DNA from: Brucella gallinifaecis
Lineage (GTDB): Bacteria; Pseudomonadota; Alphaproteobacteria; Rhizobiales; Rhizobiaceae
Length of the DNA stretch: 64,000 nucleotides
Assembly (NCBI RefSeq): GCF_006476605.1
Contig: NZ_ML636800.1
Span: forward strand, 310,001-374,000
Direction: 5' to 3'
Shown here: positions 56,709-64,000 of the stretch, one piece after another
Numbering within the stretch: the stretch's first letter is position 1
Layout: every line of letters begins with the position of its first letter
The notes under the pieces: model-generated
The model's input: the letters and a program-made list of their open reading frames with translations, nothing else
The model's database searches: none
Told to the model about the DNA's origin: nothing
Made by a program: the position numbers and the translations under genes

Positions 56709-58563
56709 CGCTAAAAAGTATTTTTCGAATTGTATCGACATCTTCAGTCTCAAGAGCTGCGCGTAAAGCATCCAGACTTTCAGGAACATTGACGGCAACC
56801 TTACGCCCCTTTGGTGCACGCATGATCTTCGGATGACATGTCGTCTGAGCCTGCGAAGGATCATAGAAGAGTTCTTCATACATCTTCTCGCCTTCTCTGA
56901 TACCCGTAATTTCAATGGCAATATCGCCATTTGGGTTAGCCTCATTGCGAACGGTAAGACCAGCAAGCAGGATCATATTTTCAGCCAGATCGCGCACTTT
57001 GACCGGATCACCCATTTCAAGAAGAACCGTATCACCGGATTTTGCAATTGCACCCGACTGCACAATCAGTTCAGCAGCTTCCTTGATTGACATGAAATAT
57101 CGGGTCATGTCTTCATGTGTCAGGGTAATCGGCCCACCATTGGCAATTTGCTCACGGAAGAGCGGTACGACAGAACCATTAGAACCCAGAACATTACCAA
57201 ATCGCACTGAGTAGAATGTTTTGTTGGATTCTGATTTTTCCGCCAGCGTGCCATAATAATAGACAACCAACTCAGCCCAGCGCTTGGTGGCGCCCATCAC
57301 ATTGGTTGGTCGCACGGCTTTATCTGACGAGATCAATACCATCCGCTCAACATCAGTTTCTAACGCAGCCGCCGCAACGCTTAACGTCCCGAAAACATTG
57401 TTGTAAATTCCAACAAGTGGATTCTTCTCCACAAGAGGTACATGTTTATATGCAGCGCAATGATAAACCGTATCAACACTGTGAGCGCGGATAGTTTTTT
57501 CAACATATTGCTGACTGGCAACGGTTCCAAGCACCGGAATAATATCGCATTGAGCGATCTGTCTTAGCTGCCTTTCAACCTGATAAAGCGCAAATTCGCT
57601 TGATTCAAAAAGCACGATGCATTCTGGGTTCCATTGTACAATCGTACGGCAAAGCTGGCTGCCAATCGAACCGCCAGCCCCTGTAACCATGATACGTCGA
57701 CCTTCAACAACCTCACGCAACAAATTGACATCAGGTGGCACTGGCGAACGACCCAGCAAATCATCAATTTCAACATTACGAAGTGCGCTGACGAGATATT
57801 TTCCCGCCGTTAAATCCGCAATAGGAGGAAGGATACGTGTACTTATCTGAAGAGAGCCGAGCAACCGCGCCAGCTCCTGCCGTTGTTTCTGATCCATCTC
57901 CGGTTCTGATATAACAACCTGGTCAACGCCAAAATTCTGAATCAAATCCGGAATCGCAGCGATATCATAAACTCGTAAGCCTATGATATCCATGCCACTA
58001 AGCTTTCCAGCGGGATCTACAAAACCCACGACCTGTGTGTCACTGTGGCTTCTAAGCGCTGTTGCAAGCTGACGACCAGGTTCGCCAATTCCAATGATAA
58101 GAGCTGTACTTGAATAAACCTTACTCGATTCCGCTCGCCGCAGCAGCCATTTGGCACCAAACCGGCTTGCAGAAATCAGCACTGTGCTCAACAGCCAATA
58201 GAGAAAAGGAACCGATCGCGGCAAGCCTGAGCCGCCATAAGACTCCATCAAAAAGACCAGCCCCACCCAGAAAAGTGCCGCAATAGCCGTTGCCTGAAAA
58301 ATTGGCCAAATGGCACGTTCAGCCAGATAACGGATAATCGCACGATAAAGGCCAAAACGAATGAAAACCGGGATCGCTAACACAGGAGCAATAGCAATCA
58401 AGAAAATCTGTGTCTGGCTAGGTACAAAAACAAAACCAAAACGTATCACAAAAGCGAGATAGGCACTCAGCAATAGCAATATGCAATCGCTAATCAGAAG
58501 AATAATCTGCTTACCCAAACGTGGTAATAAAGCCAGTCTCTGCCATGGATATCTAAAACTCAT
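56695..58563 (-). CDS. wbkD: Membrane-bound NDP-sugar 4,6-dehydratase (WbkD/WbpM-like)
   Basis: A 622-residue protein of the WbpM/FlaA1 long form: four N-terminal spans (about residues 15-145), a CoA-binding-like Rossmann domain (about 150-260, ALIIGIGEPGRQLATAL), then the extended short-chain dehydratase domain (about 285-600). The NAD motif is RRIMVTGAGGSIGSQLCR and the catalytic motif SSDKAVRPTNVMGATKR shows serine, methionine and lysine in the positions where classical enzymes have Ser/Thr-Tyr-Lys, the WbpM variation. It makes UDP-4-keto-6-deoxy-GlcNAc towards UDP-QuiNAc or UDP-FucNAc. WbkF is the obvious partner. Confidence 0.87.
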   Translation of the reverse strand: MSFRYPWQRLALLPRLGKQIILLISDCILLLLSAYLAFVIRFGFVFVPSQTQIFLIAIAPVLAIPVFIRFGLYRAIIRYLAERAIWPIFQATAIAALFWVGLVFLMESYGGSGLPRSVPFLYWLLSTVLISASRFGAKWLLRRAESSKVYSSTALIIGIGEPGRQLATALRSHSDTQVVGFVDPAGKLSGMDIIGLRVYDIAAIPDLIQNFGVDQVVISEPEMDQKQRQELARLLGSLQISTRILPPIADLTAGKYLVSALRNVEIDDLLGRSPVPPDVNLLREVVEGRRIMVTGAGGSIGSQLCRTIVQWNPECIVLFESSEFALYQVERQLRQIAQCDIIPVLGTVASQQYVEKTIRAHSVDTVYHCAAYKHVPLVEKNPLVGIYNNVFGTLSVAAAALETDVERMVLISSDKAVRPTNVMGATKRWAELVVYYYGTLAEKSESNKTFYSVRFGNVLGSNGSVVPLFREQIANGGPITLTHEDMTRYFMSIKEAAELIVQSGAIAKSGDTVLLEMGDPVKVRDLAENMILLAGLTVRNEANPNGDIAIEITGIREGEKMYEELFYDPSQAQTTCHPKIMRAPKGRKVAVNVPESLDALRAALETEDVDTIRKILFSVIAF

Positions 58564-59041
58564 ACGAACATATCCTGCCCTCGATGCGATAATGCGACAA
58601 TCGCCGTTGAGGTTTCGGCTAAACCTAACTCTTTTTAAATAGTGAAATCAGATATCTAGATTCAATATCCAATCACCTAACCAGCTCAATAACCGCACCG
58701 TTACCATGAGTCCACCTACAGTGCCATATTAATTGAGTTCACACATGGTCACAAAGATTACAATTAGTTTCCCTTAATCGTTTTGTTTTAAATATATTAA
58801 CACGCACTTTCAGTTAAAAAATTAATATCTATTAATAATCGCGCCAATTTACTAAATATTATTTCATATCACTATATCTATATATAATATATACTGCATT
58901 CTGCGAATCGGAATCCCTTTTTCGGAATACAGTTTATAATTAAACAAATACATAGAGAACTGATAATATTTCAACTTTATGCATTAATTCTCTACAATAG
59001 AACAGAAGAGCTTGGTCTCTGCATGAAAATTACTGGAACTG
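58564..59041. other. AT-rich intergenic region, no gene seen
   Basis: 478 bp upstream of wbkD and downstream of the DUF922 gene, strongly AT-rich between 58760 and 59000, with runs such as tatatctatatataat. I find no frame with a ribosome-binding site. It probably holds the wbkD promoter. Its composition differs from the neighbouring genes and fits transferred DNA. Confidence 0.6.
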
Positions 59042-59677
59042 CTATTCTCCATTCACAAGTGAGAGCACAAGCTGTTCAACATTCCCACCGCGCCCCATTT
59101 CAATCTGGTCGAAATCACGGCCCTGACGACGCTGAACGGCAACAAGAGCATTGATACGATTGATCAATTCGCGGCGCATTTTCTGACATTTCGGATCATT
59201 GAGAATAGAAAGACCAACCGTAGTACGGACAATCTCTCGCGTCATTTCCTTGGCTGTATCACCATGCACCAGCTCATGTTTATAAATACCGTCATAAAAC
59301 CGTTCCCATTTTTCTTTAACCGGCGGGCTTAGCTTCTGGGATGGTTTTGGCAATGTATAGGTGATTTTCAACTTGGGCTTTGCTGAAACAATCGTGCAGG
59401 CATTATTGGTATGATTGAACTTGCGATCCCATGTCAGCACATAGCTCGTATGTGCAATAACGCGCCCAATTCCAATCCGCGGCCCTTTTTGTCCAATAGA
59501 CTGATAAAGCTCTGCTCCAGTACGACCACTAATCGTATATGGCTTTATGATTTCAACGGCTTTCCAGTTATCTTCAGCTTGCCCCTGTTCTGAAGCCAAA
59601 ATACAGCAAACAATTCCTAACACAGCTATACGCACGATAACTCCAGCCATCCATACCAATAAAACCACGTTATACAT
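59042..59677 (-). CDS. DUF922 domain protein, predicted secreted zinc peptidase
   Basis: A 211-residue protein with an N-terminal signal or anchor segment (about residues 3-34) and a DUF922 domain. A zinc-binding HExxH motif is present as KHELVHGD (H134, E135, H138), so it is probably a periplasmic metallopeptidase. Conserved tryptophan and cysteine residues around TYSVLTWDRKFNHTNNACTIV-like segments fit the family. An ATG at 59650 would shorten the protein by nine residues with an equally good signal peptide. The substrate is unknown. It diverges from the ArsR-MFS pair. Confidence 0.82.
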   Translation of the reverse strand: MYNVVLLVWMAGVIVRIAVLGIVCCILASEQGQAEDNWKAVEIIKPYTISGRTGAELYQSIGQKGPRIGIGRVIAHTSYVLTWDRKFNHTNNACTIVSAKPKLKITYTLPKPSQKLSPPVKEKWERFYDGIYKHELVHGDTAKEMTREIVRTTVGLSILNDPKCQKMRRELINRINALVAVQRRQGRDFDQIEMGRGGNVEQLVLSLVNGE

Positions 59678-59814
59678 GTTACAATATCACAACACGGTAA
59701 AGAAGGCCGTAGAGAAGCTTTTTCATAGCCTTATTGCTCAGACATAAATCTCCCTGAATAATTATATTATGTGCATGATTGACTATATATTCAGATTTTC
59801 GTAGATACGCAAAT

Positions 59815-60141
59815 ATGAATAAAAAACACCCAATCGACCCGAGCATAAAAACCCATCTCGCGGCCGACAAGGCAAGTGAATTCCTCAAAACAATCGCCAA
59901 CAATCACCGGCTTATGATTCTTTGTCGTCTGCATGGTGGTGAAAAATCCGTGGGGCAGCTTGCTGAGTTAATTGGCCTGCGAGATTCCACCGTCTCACAG
60001 CATCTGGCTCTGCTACGGCGAGAGGGTATTATTGCCCGACGGCGTGATGGACAGACAATCTGGTATCGTGTGGAAAGCGATATAGCGCAGCAGGTTATGG
60101 CGGTAATCTGCAAACATTTTCAGATGCCAGTAGAAGACTAG
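59815..60141 (+). CDS. ArsR-family transcriptional regulator
   Basis: A 108-residue winged-helix repressor. The helix-turn-helix and wing are visible as NNHRLMILCRLHGGEKSVGQLAEL and DSTVSQHLALLRREGIIARRRDGQTIWYRV. It has one cysteine in the first helix and one near the C-terminus, so the classical metal-binding motif ELCVCD of ArsR is absent and it may sense something else. The ATG at 59815 gives the usual size; the frame extends to a TTG at 59779. It sits 48 bp before an MFS gene that it probably regulates. Confidence 0.85.
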   Translation: MNKKHPIDPSIKTHLAADKASEFLKTIANNHRLMILCRLHGGEKSVGQLAELIGLRDSTVSQHLALLRREGIIARRRDGQTIWYRVESDIAQQVMAVICKHFQMPVED

Positions 60142-60189
60142 CTGGAAATTGAAGGCAACTGCATAAGTGACTATAAAGAAGCATAAAAC

Positions 60190-61389
60190 ATGAGTGACCA
60201 GACCATTGCCCGTCGTAATATTTTAGTGCTGACCGCAGCACAGGCTCTCGGTGCTGCAAGTCCACCGATCATCATTTCGCTGGGTGGATTGGTCGGTCAA
60301 CAGCTTTCATCTGATCCGACACTGGTCACGCTGCCCGTGAGCCTGTTCAGTCTTGGTCTGGCACTTGGCACTCTGCCGGCTGCTTTCATCATGCGTTCTT
60401 ATGGGCGACGTAATGGCTATTTGCTGGGTGCATGTTTTGGCATAACCTCTGGTCTTGTTGCAGCTCTTGGCATCTTCTCGAGTTCCTTTCTCATTTTCTG
60501 CCTGGGCACATTCATTGCGGGTTTTTATGCATCTTACGTGCAGAGCTATCGCTTTGCGGCAACCGATGCCGCTACAGGTGCACTGAAAGCGCGTGCCATT
60601 TCATGGGTCATGGTGGGTGGATTGATAGCCGCCATTATCGGGCCGCAGCTTGTGATCTGGACGCGAGATGCCCTGCCAGAAACGCCCTATGCGGGGAGTT
60701 TTATCAGTCAGGCAGCGCTTGCACTGCTCGCCATTCCCGTATTGATGCTGTTTCGTTCACCAAGGGTTGCGAAAGTTGTCACTGCCGGAAACACTGGCCG
60801 TCCATTGAGGCAAATATTACAAAGCCCGCGCTATATCCTGGCAGTCGCCGCAGGTGTTGTATCCTATGGTCTTATGACATTCGTGATGACAGCAGCACCC
60901 ATTGCCATGGTCGGTCACGGCCATTCGGTTGATCATGCCGCACTTGGCATTCAATGGCATGTTCTGGCAATGTTTGCGCCAAGCTTTTTCACCGGCCTGC
61001 TGATTACCCGTTTTGGCAAGGAACGTGTTACCGCTCTCGGTCTGCTGATCATCGCACTATCGGCAATTGTTGCTTTGTCTGGACTTGCCCTAAGCCATTT
61101 CTGGGTTTCACTGGTCCTGCTCGGTATCGGTTGGAATTTTGGCTTTATTGGTGCAACGGCAATGGTTACCGATTGCCATACACCGGAAGAACGAGGCAAG
61201 GCGCAAGGTGCAAACGACTTCCTTGTCTTCGGAACAGTTGCTTGCGCGTCCTTCTTTGCTGGCTCACTGCTTCACTCATCAGGTTGGCAGACAATCAACT
61301 GGCTGATATTCCCGGCTGTCGCGTTTATTCTGGTGCCACTGGTTTGGCAGTCAGAACAAAAGCAGAAAACCAAAATTGCAGCGCAATAA
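60190..61389 (+). CDS. MFS transporter, 12-span (YnfM/AraJ-like)
   Basis: A 399-residue major facilitator with about 12 spans. The loop 2-3 motif is IMRSYGRRNGYLLG, a degenerate version of motif A, and the cytoplasmic repeat ITRFGKERVTALGLL is present in the second half. It is probably an exporter. It is second in a two-gene unit with the ArsR regulator, so expression is likely induced by the substrate or stress that the regulator senses. No terminator is obvious after it. Confidence 0.85.
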   Translation: MSDQTIARRNILVLTAAQALGAASPPIIISLGGLVGQQLSSDPTLVTLPVSLFSLGLALGTLPAAFIMRSYGRRNGYLLGACFGITSGLVAALGIFSSSFLIFCLGTFIAGFYASYVQSYRFAATDAATGALKARAISWVMVGGLIAAIIGPQLVIWTRDALPETPYAGSFISQAALALLAIPVLMLFRSPRVAKVVTAGNTGRPLRQILQSPRYILAVAAGVVSYGLMTFVMTAAPIAMVGHGHSVDHAALGIQWHVLAMFAPSFFTGLLITRFGKERVTALGLLIIALSAIVALSGLALSHFWVSLVLLGIGWNFGFIGATAMVTDCHTPEERGKAQGANDFLVFGTVACASFFAGSLLHSSGWQTINWLIFPAVAFILVPLVWQSEQKQKTKIAAQ

Positions 61390-61744
61390 AAGACGATCAC
61401 ATTGCTCGATAATACGGTTACAACAGCTATTAGGTCGCATGAACGAATGCCACGTGTAATAGAAGTGAGATTCCCGACAGGCTTAGAGGTCTGTATGCTC
61501 TCAAAAATAATAGATATTGATTGAGCCATTGCATTTAAAGTGTTTTAAGAACCACGGCCACGCCAGGCTGACAGAAGCCATAATAATAGGCTTTTTTCTG
61601 GAAGCGTTACATTATTCTTCGATTCACAACATCATCTGGACTCAATGCCTTCAAAGGATAGTCTGATATAAGTAACGATCGCTCGCGCCCATGGCACGGG
61701 TTCGCGCCATTATCGCGGCAATGGATGCGAAGGAGATCGCAAGG
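61390..61744. other. Intergenic region before the IS remnant, no gene seen
   Basis: About 355 bp between the MFS gene and the IS3-type remnant. No frame is supported by a ribosome-binding site, and I recognise no homology. It may include the undetected IS end and degraded flanking DNA. Confidence 0.4.
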
Positions 61745-62712
61745 CTAAGCGCTCGGCAGATTATTCGGTGACTGCACTACCCAGATCCTCAGGAAGACAA
61801 ACTTCAATGTCCCTCTCATCGCCTTCAACCTGACAGGCAGCGAGAAAGGGATGCGCCGTACTTTCTCAACAAGAGTTAGCTCGGTTTGTCTGAACAGTTC
61901 GGGACAAGTTCTTACGTGGGTTTCTGCCACAATTATGCTGCCTGCATCATGATTGACAGTCGCCACGACAGAACCTTGCCGCCGAACCAATCCACGACAG
62001 CGCAGAGATAGACAAAATCGCGTACCATTGGAATATAGGTAATATCCATAACCCAAACTTAGTTAGATCTGATAACCGTCAACTTGTGCAGGAGATAGGG
62101 ATAAATTTTCTGTCCAACTGCCGGTTTAGAGGTGTTGGGCCAACGATATATCACTTCAATCCCCATCTTCTTCATCATTGTGGCGACGTGCAAAAGACCG
62201 ACACCAAATCCTTCTCCTTTTAAAAGTTCCTTCCAGCATTCGACTTCCCGCGAACGAATATTCGAAATGCAATTCATCGATCCCGTGCATCAGTACCAGA
62301 TCACCATCAGATGTTGGATGCCCAGAATAGTAAATGCTGCCTCGGCTAAATCCAAGAAGCCTGATTTGCCGTGTGATCGACACCTTGTGTGTGCGGTTGA
62401 TCATTTTTCCCGCTCAGCAATCCCACCTTGATGAGCGCACCGGCTAAAAAATCACTTTCTACTATTAGTTCGCCGATCTTGACATGAAACGTTTTGATGC
62501 CGACTGTTGAAGCTGGAGATTCTGCCTTGGTCTCATCGTCAAAAACACCGGTCGCCCCCATCAAGAAGCTGATCTTTCCATTGCTTGATTTGGTTGGCGT
62601 GCACATCAAACTGCTCGGATAGTTCCACAAGCGTCTGCTCGCATCTGATCGCAGCGAGTGTCACTTTTGCCTTAAAGGCTGGGCTATGGTTCCGGCGAGG
62701 TCGTCTCGTCAT
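61745..62712 (-). pseudogene. IS3-family transposase remnant (orfA + orfB, frameshifted and truncated)
   Basis: Read on the minus strand from 62712, orfA starts MTRRPRRNHSPAFKAK and continues to VELSEQFDVHANQIKQWK, the HTH of IS3-family OrfA. At 62555-62559 a run of five C (five G on the coding strand) shifts the frame; the next frame continues GATGVFDDETKAESP. OrfB pieces follow in different frames: RLLGFSRGSIYYSGHP, LLHVATMMKKMGIEVIYRWPNTSKP, YPYLLHKLTVIRSN and then the DDE start of the catalytic core VMDITYIPMVRDFVYLCAVVDWF. The rest of the DDE domain is lost at about 61920. It is not functional. Terminal inverted repeats were not found. Confidence 0.82.
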
Positions 62713-62832
62713 GGTATCTCCTGTTCACGGCATTTAAGCCGAGCTCAGGCAAAAATTCCACTTATCCCTGTTATACAAATTTATCGAACCACTTCTTCCA
62801 CCCTAGCCTAAACAAGTAATATCGGACAATCA

Positions 62833-63366
62833 CACATCTTTTAAGACTTCAATCGCATAGACCATCGCTCGCTGCCGTGATACTTTGTACTTTCCAATTG
62901 TCGTGGAGACATCCCTGTCAAACCAGCTTCATGGTGCTTCTCGTATATTGACCAAACTTGCGACAGACTCAGGTTAGGAGGCTTTCCAGCGCCCAACATA
63001 ACCTGAGATAGAGATAAACACTTATCGACTTCCGAAACAGCAATATCAATGCGTCGATCAAACTCCGACAGTTAGCCAGGCGCTATGTCGCTTAGTGGCT
63101 TATATGAAAAGCCCATCGACTGTGTGATCTTGATTACCGCCTCATAGCGCTCCCATTCCGGCTTGTTGTCATTGCCAAATACCATAGCCGCCCAATGGGC
63201 TCATGTACTTGAGCCAATATCTATCGCATCTTTATGATTCTTGGTTTTCAGGCTGACTTTGACGAACGGGCGCTATCCATATACGCGATCTCAACCGGCA
63301 CCCGCCGTAATAGCGGTAGATGCCGCTTGTCTGCCTGTGAACGTATTTGGATTTGTCGTCGGACAT
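62833..63366 (-). pseudogene. Phage-type integrase (tyrosine recombinase) N-terminal remnant
   Basis: Read on the minus strand from 63366, the sequence starts MSDDKSKYVHRQTSGIYRYY and continues, in shifted frames, RVPVEIAYMDS, RPFVKVSLKTKNHKDAI, WERYEAVIKITQSMGFSYKP, LSEFDRRIDIAVSEV, HEAGLTGMSPRQLES and YAIEVLKDV. This is the N-terminal, arm-binding part of a DUF6538-type integrase common in Rhizobiales. At least two frameshifts and a stop (after the segment ending DIAPG) break it, and the catalytic RHRY domain is missing, cut off where the IS remnant lies. It is next to the 3' end of tRNA-Asn, the classical site of integration. Confidence 0.72.
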
Positions 63367-63495
63367 GTCACCCAGATTGTAAACCGATTTATAACCCAAA
63401 TGGAGCACGCTAGAAAGATACCTGACAGAACATTCGCATAACTTATTGTTGTTGCTTGAGCAATATTTTTAGGAATTGTAACCCGAAAAAGTAAC

Positions 63496-63570
63496 TGGCT
63501 CCCCGGGCCGGATTCGAACCAGCGACCAACCGGTTAACAGCCGGTTGCTCTACCACTGAGCTACCGGGGA
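63496..63570 (-). tRNA. tRNA-Asn (anticodon GTT)
   Basis: A 75-nt cloverleaf on the minus strand with encoded CCA. The acceptor stem is TCCCCGG paired with CCGGGGA, the D arm GCTC-AGTGGTA-GAGC, the anticodon arm ACCGG-CTGTTAA-CCGGT with anticodon GTT, and the T arm GCTGG-TTCGAAT-CCGGC. Its 3' end faces the integrase remnant. Confidence 0.98.
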
Positions 63571-64000
63571 AGAGGTGCTCTTTATGTCAGCGAGGTGCGT
63601 ATAGCAGGATGATTTCTGATTTGCCAAGCCCTATTTTTGTTTTTTGCTAAATTTTTGCATTCTATCAATAAAAGCCCAGATTCTACCGTATTTTTACACT
63701 TAAAAAGTGCCTCAGCACGCTTTAAGGAACCACGGATTGAAGAAAATCCCTCCATGCTTCTTCAAAATCAGCTATTTCGATTCTTATTAATTAGGTCCAA
63801 ATCAAATATGAAACACTTATGGACGCGTATAATTCAATTCTATCAATGTGCACCTCATTAAGGTTCAAAGCAGCATCGACGGCTGGCAAAACCTGACCGT
63901 CGATATCTTTTATTTTTCTCAATCCATCATATTTTTCGACGCCGCCTAATTTCGCCGGGGGTTAACTGTCGATATTTTTTTAATGCCGTTGTTAAGTGGC
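63571..64000. other. Region after tRNA-Asn, no gene seen
   Basis: About 430 AT-rich bases. A frame at 63637-63861 has no ribosome-binding site and no recognisable homology. Two similar T-rich stretches occur near the end (CGTCGATAT followed by T runs, at about 63900 and 63967). Nothing else is supported. Confidence 0.4.

Noticed and set aside
63637-63861. A 74-codon frame after tRNA-Asn
   Set aside because: No ribosome-binding site, no homology, in AT-rich DNA.

Overview
The window is a stretch of an alphaproteobacterial (Hyphomicrobiales, Brucellaceae: Brucella/Ochrobactrum-type) chromosome. The strongest pointers are a complete erythritol catabolic locus eryA-eryB-eryC-eryD followed by eryR-like, eryH (tpiA2) and eryI (rpiB) genes, a riboswitch-controlled type II lumazine synthase (ribH2), a class I lysyl-tRNA synthetase, a DUF930 protein, and a wbkF/wbkD-like pair for O-antigen priming. 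I name no species; base composition looks lower in G+C than typical Brucella, but I could not measure it.

Layout. 1-3052: end of a Ppx/GppA phosphatase gene, rlmE, an MFS exporter and an unannotated 33-residue membrane protein. 3301-7649: a glucose/mannose-type ABC importer behind a LacI-type operator. 8129-10671: FMN riboswitch-ribH2, fdhD, a TIGR01244-type small phosphatase/sulfurtransferase and a small membrane protein. 11024-16531: a ferric-iron ABC importer with a Fur-like site, divergent from a FAD amine oxidoreductase. 16612-22012: DUF930 protein, an orphan, a TerB-like protein, lysS, an anchored SNase-like protein coupled to an S24 repressor. 22187-27469: beta-oxidation operon. 27828-31844: Prc protease, an MFS exporter, tRNA-Gly.

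32144-55352 is a large polyol block. A UgpBAEC-like importer runs rightwards and meets a leftward operon encoding a DUF2291 protein, a ribose-type ABC importer (the erythritol-importer position), a DeoR regulator, an FGGY kinase and a GlpD-like dehydrogenase. Divergent from it is eryABCD, then eryR-eryH-eryI, then convergent fba and class I fbp. EryA and EryB phosphorylate and oxidise erythritol; EryC, EryH and EryI isomerise the product to erythrose 4-phosphate. The second kinase/dehydrogenase pair, with its own regulator and a second importer, looks like a route for another polyol that could feed the same isomerases. Both divergent ery operons begin with a short open reading frame carrying a strong ribosome-binding site; the one before eryA overlaps the eryA start codon.

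55701-63570: wbkF and wbkD homologues with overlapping 3' ends, an AT-rich gap, a DUF922 protease, an ArsR-MFS pair, a frameshifted IS3-family remnant and a frameshifted phage-type integrase remnant lying against the 3' end of tRNA-Asn. This looks like the worn edge of a genomic island integrated at that tRNA.
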